Assembly (NCBI GenBank): GCA_900319365.1
Contig: ONOE01000005.1
Span: 1 to 64,000, forward strand
DNA length: 64,000 nucleotides
Direction: 5' to 3'
Origin: an uncultured bacterium
GTDB taxonomy: Bacteria > Cyanobacteriota > Vampirovibrionia > Gastranaerophilales > Gastranaerophilaceae
Each line of letters opens with the position of its first letter. Position 1 is the first letter of the stretch. The notes below the pieces were generated by a model. The model made no database searches. It worked only from the letters and a program-made list of their open reading frames with translations, and was not told the DNA's origin. Both the position numbers and the translations under genes were made by a program. Positions 19,183-28,497 of the stretch are shown here, piece by piece.

Positions 19183-20429
19183 GCTACGTTTAAAATCCTT
19201 TTTATATCTTCTTTTATTTTTTCTAAATTTTCTTTTTTACCAATATAATCATATTGTAAATTTATTGTTTTAAAATCTATTTGATATATATCACTTTCGC
19301 TAGGATTGTCTATATTTAGATGAAAATCATTCTCCTGAGCCGAGGCATCCCACTTCGGGTATAAAAGAATTGCATGTTTTGCTTTATGTAGCAAACAATA
19401 CGTTGAAACTTGAAATACATCAGCATTAGAAAAATCATCAGAAGATACAAATTTTTTATATTTGGTATCTAAAACAATTTTTTCGCCATTAATTTTTTCT
19501 ATCATTATATCTACAAAGGTGTTTCTTTTTTTGTTTGTATCTCCAACTAATAACTTCCTTCCTCTTTGGGCTGTTAACTTACATCCCAATTCCGATTCAT
19601 TCTTTTTCATTATTTCAAAAACAAATTCTTCAAATAGTTTATTCATGTCCCAAATTAGAGTAATATTTTCAAATTTGTTTTTTGATAAATCTACACTTGT
19701 CTTTTCTACAAACATTTTTGCCAAATTAAATGGTTTCTTAAATAATTCTTGGTTACGAGATAACTTTATTTTTTCAGCTTTGAACCTATCAAAACGAACC
19801 AATTTGATATCCGCATAGTAATTCATTATAAATTTTAGAGTTTTTTTATTGTAACTGTCGTTTGAAATGTTGTATAAACAGGTCGAAACAAATAAAAACA
19901 ACTGATTCAAAATATTGTTTTCTGAAAATTCATCATATTCGCAATAAAATTTTGCCTGGTTTGAGCTGTTATACCTGATATTTTCAGTAAATTTTATTTT
20001 TCCTTTTAAATAGTTCAGGTTATCTTCTTCTCTAACATAACGTTTAGGGGTTAAACGCTTTAAGCATTCAAAAAGAGATTTCGCGTATTCTCTTATTAGT
20101 ATTTCAATAAATGGATTTTTGGCAGTTGATAATCTTGCTTCATTACTTGTTTTTATATCTAACTTTTTTGTGTAAGAAAGCATATAAATTAAATTTTTTA
20201 AAATATTTTCTTTGTCTCCATTATTACATATTAATTTTGGTAGAATTTGAAAGTGCGTATTTTTATACTTTATAACTCCTACCCACGAAGTTGTTTCTAT
20301 GCCACTAGGAGTAACTTTCAAAGCAGAATCTAAGTGTTGGCACTCCAAATAATGATGCAATCTACTTAAATCGCAATCTTTAATTTTAATATTTTTAGAA
20401 TACTCTTTAACAACAATCGGTTCTGCCAT
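19179..20429 (-). CDS. mcrC: McrC-family restriction subunit
   Basis: Endonuclease subunit of a McrBC-type modification-dependent restriction system. 416 aa. The N-terminal DNA-binding-like half carries GVIKYKNTHFQILPKL. The C-terminal PD-(D/E)XK nuclease core shows VDIMIEK near 307 and VLDTKYKKF near 322 (Asp, then D-x-K). It is 15 bp downstream of mcrB in the usual order. McrC binds the McrB ring and cuts DNA with methylated sites in the cytoplasm. Confidence 0.86.
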   Translation of the reverse strand: MAEPIVVKEYSKNIKIKDCDLSRLHHYLECQHLDSALKVTPSGIETTSWVGVIKYKNTHFQILPKLICNNGDKENILKNLIYMLSYTKKLDIKTSNEARLSTAKNPFIEILIREYAKSLFECLKRLTPKRYVREEDNLNYLKGKIKFTENIRYNSSNQAKFYCEYDEFSENNILNQLFLFVSTCLYNISNDSYNKKTLKFIMNYYADIKLVRFDRFKAEKIKLSRNQELFKKPFNLAKMFVEKTSVDLSKNKFENITLIWDMNKLFEEFVFEIMKKNESELGCKLTAQRGRKLLVGDTNKKRNTFVDIMIEKINGEKIVLDTKYKKFVSSDDFSNADVFQVSTYCLLHKAKHAILLYPKWDASAQENDFHLNIDNPSESDIYQIDFKTINLQYDYIGKKENLEKIKEDIKRILNVA

Positions 20430-20443
20430 TTGTTAATCCTTAA

Positions 20444-22762
20444 TTAAATATTTTTAAAAGCATTTTTTATCGCTTCTTCAAAATCAATATTTGCTTCTGA
20501 GACAAAATCATATGTTTCATCTTCATCGCAAGAATAACTATTTGCAAATTTTACGTTGTTTATTTTTTTAATAAATGACTTGCCTTCCGGTTGAAAATCT
20601 CCTAGCAGTGCACAAAGTTTTTCCCAGTCACCATAGAAATATTCATTTAATAGTGGCATTACGCAATCATACCAAACACGTTTAAAATCGGAATCATAAT
20701 CGGAACTGTTTTCTAATTTCATGAAATAACTATGACCAATTTGGTGATCTCTATCCAATAAAATAGAAATTCTCTCATTTAAAGTTGTGAATATTTTTCG
20801 TAATTCAATACCAAATACTTCTACATCAGGAACTAAATTAACATTTGGCATAATTTCCTTGAATATAAATCTACGTCTTAACGCGATATCAATAGAAGCA
20901 ATTGAACGATCGGATGTATTCATTGTACCTAAAATGTATAAGTTACTTGGAACGCCAAATTTTGATTTAGTGTAAGGCAAAGTTACCAATAACTGTTCTT
21001 CTTCAATTTTAGTATTTTCAAAATTTATATCGCCATTTGGGGTAACACGTTTATCCGTTTCAATCAATGTGATTAATTCTCCAAAAATCTTTGATATATT
21101 ACCTCGGTTTATTTCATCAATTATCAAAAGATATTTATTATTAGGATCAGAATTTGCTTTTTGACAAATTTCTTTGAAAATTCCTTTATTGTATTCATAC
21201 GATATTGTATTATATTCTTCATCGTCACTTATAACAGGTTTAATTCCTTCGACAAATTCTTCATAAGAGTATGATTGATGGAATGTAATAAATTTATAAA
21301 AATCTTCTTTTTCTCTTGTTTTATTTTTTGCGTCTAGTAATTCTAACTGTTCTGATAAATTTTCTTCAACAAATTTAATGCCTTCTTCAGTTAAATACCA
21401 ATCAGAATCTTCTGTTTTATCAAAAATAAACGGAGCCATTCTTCTACCATAATTAACAGTGCTAGAAGATGTTGCGGTATGAGTTTGAAGCTGTCCCCAA
21501 ATTATGGCTCTTAAGTTATTGTTATCTTTTGTTTGGGCGAAAGCTTTAATAAGTTTCTGGTGCTGCATATTAGCAACTTTATATTTGTTATTTTTGCCAT
21601 TTCTATACATTGATAATGCAACGGCCGAATACCAATTTAGTGATTTGACAACATCAGAAATTCTTTGATCTTCATTATCTGCTTTTAAACCTGGATTATC
21701 ACCTAAAATACTATCAATATATTCTTTTATACTATAAGTTTTACCTGTCCCTGGAGGCCCGTATAGAACTAAATTCCTGGCCGTATTTTTCATAGTATAA
21801 TCCTCCTGTATTAAAGATTCTTTTTTTTCTAATTCTATTTCATTTTTATCTTTTTTTGTATAATTAAGAACGAATTTATCACCCTGATTACCAAAGCGTT
21901 TTAGGCATTCTTGGACAAAAATGATTGTAGAAAAAATATTCCAACAATAGATAACAAACTGTTTATTATTGTCGTATTTATATTGCATATACTCTAATGT
22001 TTTTCGATGTTTTCTAAATTCTTCTACACTTGAATAAATCCCGCATATGGCATCACTATTCAAAGAATATCTACAAATAGGGAAATTTTCCTTATCTCCT
22101 AAAGACATGTTTGATATTTGTTTTTCAAAAATTTGAAAAGCAATACGTGGCATTGTTTGATTAGAAATTTTCTTTTCGCCTTTAAATAGATCACGCCTTA
22201 TAATATCACCATTGGCCTTTGTACAATATGTATCTATTGCCTTAAAATAATCCCCGTAACTTAAGTTATCCATAGTAAATCTTTCATCAGTAGATTCAAC
22301 ATAATCTGCAGTGATAGAAAGAACAAAGGTATCTTGATTTTTTAATTCATTTTTTTCTTTAAATTTTTCCACAAATTCCACCATATTAGGATCTATGTCT
22401 CCGATAATATCAATATATTGATCAGGTATAGCATACAAATTTTTATCGTCAAAAATAGTATCGTAGTCTGTTTTTGATTTTTCTGGTAGATTTGGATTTT
22501 TATTTAAACTAATATTATCGATTTCATATAATTTTTGTCTTTGAGAATATGTCGAAGTTCTAATATTTGTTATAATTTGAGCCTTATTTTTTGAAGTGTT
22601 ATGAAATGCTAAATATTGAGTTACATTATTTCTATCCTGAACAAGCATAAACCATACATTACAAGAATTGTACAAACTATCATCTTTTATCGTGTATAAT
22701 GTATTAGTTTTTGCATCTCGCATAGTCCACAATACACCAAATTTTTCTATATCCTCAATCAT
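20444..22762 (-). CDS. mcrB: McrB-like AAA+ GTPase
   Basis: A 772-aa motor subunit. The first ~320 residues are a variable recognition region (FGVLWTMRD onward). Then comes the McrB AAA+ domain: Walker A YGPPGTGKTYS near 335, Walker B LLIIDEINRGNISKIFGEL near 550 (the McrB DEINRG signature) and the sensor NTSDRSIASIDIALRRRF near 612. The N-terminal domain determines which modified bases are recognised, and here it is not a type I recognise. AAGGAGTG precedes the ATG. Operon with mcrC. Confidence 0.87.
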   Translation of the reverse strand: MIEDIEKFGVLWTMRDAKTNTLYTIKDDSLYNSCNVWFMLVQDRNNVTQYLAFHNTSKNKAQIITNIRTSTYSQRQKLYEIDNISLNKNPNLPEKSKTDYDTIFDDKNLYAIPDQYIDIIGDIDPNMVEFVEKFKEKNELKNQDTFVLSITADYVESTDERFTMDNLSYGDYFKAIDTYCTKANGDIIRRDLFKGEKKISNQTMPRIAFQIFEKQISNMSLGDKENFPICRYSLNSDAICGIYSSVEEFRKHRKTLEYMQYKYDNNKQFVIYCWNIFSTIIFVQECLKRFGNQGDKFVLNYTKKDKNEIELEKKESLIQEDYTMKNTARNLVLYGPPGTGKTYSIKEYIDSILGDNPGLKADNEDQRISDVVKSLNWYSAVALSMYRNGKNNKYKVANMQHQKLIKAFAQTKDNNNLRAIIWGQLQTHTATSSSTVNYGRRMAPFIFDKTEDSDWYLTEEGIKFVEENLSEQLELLDAKNKTREKEDFYKFITFHQSYSYEEFVEGIKPVISDDEEYNTISYEYNKGIFKEICQKANSDPNNKYLLIIDEINRGNISKIFGELITLIETDKRVTPNGDINFENTKIEEEQLLVTLPYTKSKFGVPSNLYILGTMNTSDRSIASIDIALRRRFIFKEIMPNVNLVPDVEVFGIELRKIFTTLNERISILLDRDHQIGHSYFMKLENSSDYDSDFKRVWYDCVMPLLNEYFYGDWEKLCALLGDFQPEGKSFIKKINNVKFANSYSCDEDETYDFVSEANIDFEEAIKNAFKNI

Positions 22763-22821
22763 ACTTCACTCCTTTTTCTTTTAGGGTATCACAAACATGG
22801 ATTTGAACATATTTTGAACGG

Positions 22822-23178
22822 TTATAAAACGGGGTTTGAATTAATTTGGCGATTTATCCATTCCATAATTACGGAAACAAGATATTCTTGTTCTGTTTGG
22901 GTTAGTTCTCTGTGTTGAGGAAATTTGTGCCATTGTTCAATGCAGCCGCGGCAGCAGGTAGCGGTTGCATGTTGAGCGATAAAAACAGGATGCCCTCGCA
23001 TTGGAGTTTGTTTACCATCATTTGCAGGTTCTGCCGGAGCAACTCTATCCCGAATAAAATCGCCGGCATGAGAACGAACTGTATCAAGTCCTTTGTCCTT
23101 GATATATTCAAGTTCTTTTGCCCGAAGTTTAAATCTGCTTCTGAATTTTGATTTTGCTAATCTGTCTAAAATATCCAT
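22822..23178 (-). CDS. DUF4186 family protein
   Basis: 118 aa, matching what I recall of DUF4186: FRSRFKL, HAGDFIRDRVAPAEPANDGK, GHPVFIAQHATATCCRGCIE and a C-terminal SVIMEWI helix. The paired Cys/His motif suggests a metal site; its function is unknown. It lies 2 bp after the macrodomain gene on the same strand, a common arrangement in accessory regions. Confidence 0.82.
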   Translation of the reverse strand: MDILDRLAKSKFRSRFKLRAKELEYIKDKGLDTVRSHAGDFIRDRVAPAEPANDGKQTPMRGHPVFIAQHATATCCRGCIEQWHKFPQHRELTQTEQEYLVSVIMEWINRQINSNPVL

Positions 23179-23180
23179 AG

Positions 23181-24047
23181 TTACTCTTTTGTAATTTCAT
23201 GCAATCTTTCTACCAGTTTAGTAATCTTGCCAGATTTAATTTTTTCAGCTAATAAGCCTTCACAGAATCTATCTTGTCTAATGTAATATGTTAATAAAGA
23301 CAGAATTTCCTCTCTTGTCATTATGTTTATATCCTTGTGTACCAAGTCATAGTCTTTTGTGTGTTGCATATAGTAGTAATCAATTAAATTTAGCTTATAA
23401 AATGCCTGTAACCAAGCTATATCATTCGCAGCAAATTTGATGTAAGGGAGTTGAGGAATTTCATCTTCCTTACGATTAGCAGTTCCTCCGCCCCATTCAT
23501 AATTATGTGGAAAAATAATTGGTAATTCTTGACATCTTTTATTTATATCAACCATTTCATTGTATACTTGAACAACTTTTTCATTAATATCAATAAAGAT
23601 TACTTTGTCCAAGCAATTATTTTTATCAACAAAATATCGAATTATATTAGTAGCAATTTCACAAGCTTCTTCTAAAGGGAAATGATAAACTCCGCAAGAA
23701 ATAGCAGGAAAAGCTATTGTTTTAATTCCGTTTTCTTTTGCTAAATTCAAAGATGTATTATAGCAGGATTTAAGGAGTTCTCTTTCGTTTTTATTGCCAC
23801 CTCTCCATACAGGGCCGACAGTGTGAATTACATAATTTGCCGGCAGATTATAGCCTTTTGTAATTTTTGACTGTCCTGTTTCACAACCGTTTAAAGTTCT
23901 GCATTCTTCCAAAAGTTCAGGCCCTGCGGCACGATGAATTGCACCATCAACTCCGCCGCCACCTAATAAACTTGTATTTGCGGCATTAACTATTGCATCA
24001 ACTTCTAGCTTTGTTATATCACCTTTTAAAACTTCAATTTGCGTCAT
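23181..24047 (-). CDS. Macrodomain protein (ADP-ribose hydrolase-like) with C-terminal extension
   Basis: Residues 1-170 are a macrodomain: GDITKLEVDAIVNAANTSL with the ADP-ribose loop GGGGVDGAIHRAAG, then PAISCGVYHFPL. It resembles YmdB/MacroD O-acetyl-ADP-ribose and ADP-ribosyl hydrolases. About 115 further residues form an extra helical region (YKLNLIDYYYMQHTKDYDLV) that I do not recognise. In an island with TIR proteins and a cyclase-fold protein it could process ADP-ribose signals, but the immediate partner is DUF4186, not a TIR. Upstream lies a gene remnant on the same strand. Confidence 0.83.
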   Translation of the reverse strand: MTQIEVLKGDITKLEVDAIVNAANTSLLGGGGVDGAIHRAAGPELLEECRTLNGCETGQSKITKGYNLPANYVIHTVGPVWRGGNKNERELLKSCYNTSLNLAKENGIKTIAFPAISCGVYHFPLEEACEIATNIIRYFVDKNNCLDKVIFIDINEKVVQVYNEMVDINKRCQELPIIFPHNYEWGGGTANRKEDEIPQLPYIKFAANDIAWLQAFYKLNLIDYYYMQHTKDYDLVHKDINIMTREEILSLLTYYIRQDRFCEGLLAEKIKSGKITKLVERLHEITKE

Positions 24048-24056
24048 ATTTTACCT

Positions 24057-24175
24057 CTGCTTAATAATATCATAACCGAATAATTCTTCAGAAAATTCAA
24101 TTAGTAAATTCTGTCTGGAGGAGCATTTTCCATCTCGTAATCATGATAACTTATAACTTCTACTCCATAATTTGG
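24057..24175 (-). pseudogene. C-terminal gene fragment, frameshifted
   Basis: Reading leftward, one frame gives ...YGVEVISYHDYEMENAPPDR and then stops. A shifted frame continues RQNLLIEFSEELFGYDIIKQ before TAA near 24057. The two halves join sensibly if one frameshift near 24105 is assumed. No start or upstream part exists, so this is a relic just upstream of the macrodomain gene. Function unknown. Confidence 0.4.
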
Positions 24176-24413
24176 TAGTCATACTTTTAATTTATTAAAA
24201 ACACACTACGGTGTACTTAATGAAAATCGATTTAGAGTTTACTCTAGTTCACCCGAAATCTCATCAAAACATATAAATTATGCAACTGTATTAGATAATC
24301 TTATAAAACTAAAATTATGCGAATATAAAAATATAAATAATGTTAGATATATTTACCTAACGGAATCTGCTTGGGATGAAAAAAGAGCAATTGCAATCGA
24401 AAAAATTGAATTA

Positions 24414-25400
24414 TTGCTTGTTGATATGTTAAAGGAATGGTTGAAACGTACAAATTTTGCAAGTTTTAGTGCAATTGATAACATAAGAAACTATGGATAT
24501 TTCTATTGGGATATAAGCTCTCCAAGTTATATATCCCCATTTATAAAAAAAGATAAACCTGATGATGAAAAAATAAAACCGGGTTTTGTAGTTGCAGATG
24601 TAGTTTATAATATTATTGACGAAACTACTATTAAATATTTTATAAACAAGTTAAATATAGTAAAAGCTAATAAAAACAATAGACCGGTTATTCCAATTTT
24701 AATGGCTCAAGGATATACACAGGAAGCATTTAATATTGGGAGAAGTAAAGGTATTGTAATTGTTACTCCTGAAATTCTTTTTGGCCAAGATATTGCGAAT
24801 ATGTTTGAGAATTTGCTTTATAAATTATCAAATATAGCAGCTGCTGCAACAAAAGATATTGAAGAATTTTTAAAATTATATGACCAACTTGCAAAGATTC
24901 TTGGTTCTGTAGGACATATATATGGCGATTTATTTGAGTTTCTTGTAGGTGTTGCATATAGAGAATATTTACCTAATAACTCTCTTGAAATAGGAAAACT
25001 TGTTTCAATTAGTACAGGATACAAGAAAGAAATAGATGTATATGTAAAAGCGAATAGAAAAGTTTATTTTGTAGAATGTAAAGCACACTCTCAAAAAACA
25101 TTTGTTACTAAAACTGAGGCTCAATATTGGATAGAAAAAGTTTCTTTGTTGAGAAAATGGGTATTTGAAAATTTAGAACATCCCAATGATATGGAGATAC
25201 ATTACGATTTTATTACAACAAGTGATTTTGACGATGATGCAAAACAATTATTTGATAATTTTAATCAGAAATCTAAGAATTACCAAATTAAATATATAAA
25301 TGGAAAACAATTCTTAGAATTTCTAAAAAAAGAGAATATAGAGTCAAAAGATAAAATAATTAAAACACTAAATGAACATTATTTAAAAATGGATATATAA
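24414..25400 (+). CDS. PD-(D/E)XK nuclease-like protein, 5'-truncated
   Basis: Residues ~205-235 contain EIDVYVKANRKVYFVECKAH, the Asp...Glu-x-Lys core of a restriction-endonuclease-fold nuclease. The TTG at 24414 has no ribosome site. The frame is open upstream to 24171 and reads as coherent winged-helix-like protein (GVLNENRFRVYS, INYATVLDNLIKLKLCEY), with no start codon. The 5' end was therefore lost, and the nominal start is only a formality. It is followed 16 bp later by a DnaB-like gene with a strong ribosome site, apparently in the same operon. Confidence 0.6.
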   Translation: MLVDMLKEWLKRTNFASFSAIDNIRNYGYFYWDISSPSYISPFIKKDKPDDEKIKPGFVVADVVYNIIDETTIKYFINKLNIVKANKNNRPVIPILMAQGYTQEAFNIGRSKGIVIVTPEILFGQDIANMFENLLYKLSNIAAAATKDIEEFLKLYDQLAKILGSVGHIYGDLFEFLVGVAYREYLPNNSLEIGKLVSISTGYKKEIDVYVKANRKVYFVECKAHSQKTFVTKTEAQYWIEKVSLLRKWVFENLEHPNDMEIHYDFITTSDFDDDAKQLFDNFNQKSKNYQIKYINGKQFLEFLKKENIESKDKIIKTLNEHYLKMDI

Positions 25401-25416
25401 GCAAAAAGGAGTGTGT

Positions 25417-26367
25417 ATGACTGAAATCGAAGATACTAAATTTAAATCTGAAATAACAAAAAAATTATGGGATTTTTGGAGTAAAACAGAAGAACAAGCT
25501 AATCATAGATATGAAAGAACTTGGGGATATCCAACGGGATATCGAGATTATGACGAGTTAACAGGTGGACTCCATAATTCAGAATTAACAGTTGTTGCAG
25601 CAAGACATTCTATGGGAAAATCTTCTTTTGTTTTAAACCTTGCAATAGACCTCGCATCTAATAATATTCCTGTTTTATTTGTTTCATATGATATGGATAG
25701 TGCGACTATTTCAGAAAGATTAATTTCATCTTATGCTGAAATCGACAGTACAAAAATAAGAAGTGGCGAGATTAGAATGTCACAAGATGCCGAAAAAATT
25801 ATAAAGGCAATTGATGATATTGGGAATTTGACTGAGAATGGGATATTAAACATTATTCCTGATTATACATTTAACTTTAAAAAATTATCTGAGGAGATTA
25901 GAAATTTTAAAGCTGAACACAATGAAGGTGTTGTAATAGTTGATTATTTCCAACTTATAGAATTAGAAAAAAGTGAAGACAGATACACAGAATTAACAAA
26001 TATGGCTGCAGCTTTTAAACGTCTTGCAATGGAAATTAAAATGCCACTAATACTTGTTTCTCAGGTATCAAAGAAAAGAGAAGACGAGCAGAACAAAAGA
26101 CCTCGTTTGAGTGATTTAGCAGAATGTGATGCGTTAGCACAACATAGCGATAACCTAATATTTATATATAGAGAAGATTATTATAATATAGAAAAAGAAT
26201 TACATAACTCTGATTCAGATTATGAGCCTTTTATTAATACAGACAAAAGGGGTGTTGCAGAACTTATTGTTGCAAAACATAAAAACGGACCGGTAAAAAC
26301 TATTAGAATGTTATTTCAGTCCAATATAGCAAAATTTAAGAATACTTTAATTACGGAGAATTTTTAA
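25417..26367 (+). CDS. DnaB-like RecA-fold ATPase (C-terminal helicase domain only)
   Basis: 316 aa. It matches the RecA-fold half of replicative helicase DnaB: TGYRDYDELTGGLHNSELTVVAARHSMGKSS (Walker A with SMGKS) near residue 65, FVSYDMD near 95, Walker B GVVIVDYFQL near 175 and LVSQVSKK near 220. The N-terminal primase-binding domain of true DnaB is absent, so it is probably an accessory or defence ATPase. ATG 25417 has AAAGGAG 5 nt before it. It is sandwiched between a nuclease-like and a cyclase-like gene, all rightward and within 20 bp. Confidence 0.75.
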   Translation: MTEIEDTKFKSEITKKLWDFWSKTEEQANHRYERTWGYPTGYRDYDELTGGLHNSELTVVAARHSMGKSSFVLNLAIDLASNNIPVLFVSYDMDSATISERLISSYAEIDSTKIRSGEIRMSQDAEKIIKAIDDIGNLTENGILNIIPDYTFNFKKLSEEIRNFKAEHNEGVVIVDYFQLIELEKSEDRYTELTNMAAAFKRLAMEIKMPLILVSQVSKKREDEQNKRPRLSDLAECDALAQHSDNLIFIYREDYYNIEKELHNSDSDYEPFINTDKRGVAELIVAKHKNGPVKTIRMLFQSNIAKFKNTLITENF

Positions 26368-26371
26368 AATA

Positions 26372-27121
26372 ATGATAGATAGTGATGAATACCAAAAGGA
26401 AAAATATATTGCATTTGTTGATGTGCTTGGTTTTTCAGAAATGGTAAACAATTTTAAATTTAATAAATATTATGATTTTGAATTTAATGGTACAGGAAAA
26501 GATACATTTCACGTTGTTAATGACTATTATCATAAAGTTTTAAAAGAAATGATATGCGAAAATAATTCTCCACTAGAAATCACGACTATATCTGACTGTA
26601 TGATTGTATCATCTAAAACTCTTGAACCTTTGTTAGTATTTCTCTATTATTACCAAAGCAATATGATTTATAATGATGCAGCAAATGCAAGAATTGTAAC
26701 AAGAGGCTATTTAACAAAAGGAAATTTCGTTCACGATCAAAAGAAAAATTTAATTGTAGGCGAAGCATATCAAAGAGCTGTAAAGGGCGAAAAAAATACA
26801 AAATATCCAAGAGTTGAAATAGATAAAATTGTTTTTGATGAAATTCAAGTGCCATTTGATATTTTGGTTACAATAGACCCACAAGATTCAAAATATTATA
26901 TTAATTATTTAATAAGAGAAAAGTTCGTGGATATGTATTGTAGAACACCACTTGAAAATTTTATTGATGACAAGATAAAGGAATATGAAAACAATGAAGA
27001 AGTACAACCTAAATACATATGGCTTAAAACTTATCACGAAAGAATAAAAAATTATCAACCGACAAAACAAGAATGTGAAAAATTTAATTGTCTTTTCCAT
27101 CCGATAGAAAGAGATATTTAG
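26372..27121 (+). CDS. Nucleotidyl-cyclase-fold protein
   Basis: 249 aa. The start KYIAFVDVLGFSEMV and later TTISDCMIVSS resemble the two metal-binding strands of class III nucleotide cyclases (Asp in FxDxxGF and Asp in SDxxxxS), followed by ARIVTRGYLTKGNF. Family members of this kind occur in defence islands; whether this one makes a cyclic nucleotide is unproven. It begins 4 bp after the DnaB-like gene, so they are likely co-translated. No obvious effector with a cyclic-nucleotide-binding domain is adjacent. Confidence 0.55.
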   Translation: MIDSDEYQKEKYIAFVDVLGFSEMVNNFKFNKYYDFEFNGTGKDTFHVVNDYYHKVLKEMICENNSPLEITTISDCMIVSSKTLEPLLVFLYYYQSNMIYNDAANARIVTRGYLTKGNFVHDQKKNLIVGEAYQRAVKGEKNTKYPRVEIDKIVFDEIQVPFDILVTIDPQDSKYYINYLIREKFVDMYCRTPLENFIDDKIKEYENNEEVQPKYIWLKTYHERIKNYQPTKQECEKFNCLFHPIERDI

Positions 27122-27457
27122 AAACAAAAATGTGTATGATTTCAAAAAAATTCATACTCAACTCTTCCAAAATAATCGTTCTATCCGTTAGAAATAATCA
27201 AACTAAGTGTTCTTTTACATTTTTATCTTTATATGTGATTATAGAGAGTCAGCAAAAATTGAACATTTTGTAAAATTTTGATGTAAAATCGATATAGTTA
27301 GACAGGACAAATTGAAAATATGTAATTGAAGTCCGTTTTGTCCGGTTTCGATTACATGGATGTCCGGATTAAAATCTTGTAAAATACCGACTATTAGCGT
27401 GTTTTCAATGGTTTTAGCCTATGATTAGAATCGGACATTTCAATTACATATTTTTCT

Positions 27458-27528
27458 ACTTCCGACTTTAACCCGGAAGTGGTCTAAATCTTCTAAAATA
27501 GATGACTTCCCCCATTTTAGTGGGAAGT
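27458..27528. repeat. Two similar hairpins
   Basis: ACTTCCG(9-nt loop)CGGAAGT at 27458-27480 and ACTTCCC(10-nt loop)GGGAAGT at 27505-27528, 24 bp apart. The stems share ACTTCC/GGAAGT. Neither is followed by a T-run, so they are not ordinary terminators. Confidence 0.75.
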
Positions 27529-27640
27529 ATCTTCCCTCTCAATTTCAATTACATATTTTAAAATTTCAATACTAACTGTAAAATACAATCGAACCAATTT
27601 CGAGCAAAATTTGGCAAAAAATTCGATTTTCGGAAATTTC

Positions 27641-27728
27641 AAAACTTTCTGCCAATTTGTTTAAAACTCCCTGATAATTTGTTCAATACTTACTGTCAAT
27701 TTGTTCAAAACTCTCTGATAAATTTTTA
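27641..27728. repeat. 22-bp tandem repeat, four copies
   Basis: Four adjoining degenerate units starting AAAACT or AATACT and ending AATTTGTTC or AATTTTTAA (27641, 27663, 27685, 27707). A related stretch with TGATAATTTGTTCAAT-like sequence occurs near 31333-31367. There are no spacers, so it is not CRISPR. Confidence 0.8.
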
Positions 27729-27834
27729 ATGTCATTAAAATTCCAAAATTCCTGTAAATTGGCTATGGATAATTTTAGTTTTATATCAAAAATAATCAAG
27801 TTAAAAAGATAATGTTTTCGAGACTTTTTGATAA

Positions 27835-28497
27835 TTAATACATGATTTGCTGTCCTCTTGGGCTATTAATCATATTATCTGAATCATAATTTGGTAAATA
27901 TTCATTATATTCAATTCCTATTTGAAATGGGGCATAATTGTTTTGTGGTTGGCTATTAGTATCATTTACATTATTTTGGCTGCTATCACTATTAAGTCCT
28001 GTAATGTCAGAGATATTATATCCTCCGAATTTTTTCATATAATTTTCTACACTTGTTCCAAAACGATCTTTGGGATTATTCTGTCCATTACTTCTTAAAT
28101 ATGCACTTACCGCCCCAGGACCTTTTAAATGTGCTGCTGCCAGTAATCCTGATTGAGTTATCTTCACTCCATTTATTTCCTTTCCGATATATTTATCTGC
28201 CCCTACAGATTTTAATTGATTCCATTGCGCTTTCTTAAAAGCTTTTTGCGCATTTTCTTGAGCTTGTTTGTTTTGTAAAAAGTCTTTCAAACTATAAATA
28301 CCGTCTTTTCCTGTAAATTGTCCGGACCAATCATTATTATAATTGCCGGAGGATTTTTTATAATATCCGGCATCAATCATTGCGGATTCACCCATCTGGT
28401 ATTTACCAACATATCCATACTTATTTATGGAATGATAGTTCCCACCTGATTCTCTTGCACCTAAATCATCATAAAATTCTTTTAAAGTTTTTGTCAT
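27835..28497 (-). CDS. Muramidase/lytic-transglycosylase-like toxin
   Basis: About 220 aa. The N-terminal half looks like a lysozyme-fold domain: a likely catalytic Glu in DDLGARESGGNY, then GYVGKYQMGESA, and ITQSGLLAAAHLKGPGAVSAYL, a pattern of phage or effector peptidoglycan hydrolases. The tail (from ~175) is Asn/Gln-rich and disordered. No signal peptide is visible. ATG 28497 has AAAGGGA 8 nt ahead and is preferred to the in-frame TTG at 28515. Directly upstream on the same strand is a secreted small protein that could be its immunity factor. It lacks the shared C-terminal domain of the neighbouring toxins. Confidence 0.65.
   Translation of the reverse strand: MTKTLKEFYDDLGARESGGNYHSINKYGYVGKYQMGESAMIDAGYYKKSSGNYNNDWSGQFTGKDGIYSLKDFLQNKQAQENAQKAFKKAQWNQLKSVGADKYIGKEINGVKITQSGLLAAAHLKGPGAVSAYLRSNGQNNPKDRFGTSVENYMKKFGGYNISDITGLNSDSSQNNVNDTNSQPQNNYAPFQIGIEYNEYLPNYDSDNMINSPRGQQIMY

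Larger units (their letters stand above)
27122..27834. other. Gene-free, repeat-rich junction
   Basis: 713 bp without a credible gene between the defence and toxin regions. It holds three copies of TTCAATTACATATTTT (27438 and 27543 direct, 27314 inverted), two AAGT-ended hairpins (27458-27480 and 27505-27528) and four tandem 22-bp units (27641-27728). GTCCG/CGGAC words recur between 27330 and 27440. It may be a recombination or integration scar; no att site can be assigned. Confidence 0.7.

Noticed and set aside
27641-27728. Tandem 22-bp units resembling a CRISPR array
   Set aside because: The units are directly adjoining and degenerate, with no unique spacers and no cas genes nearby.
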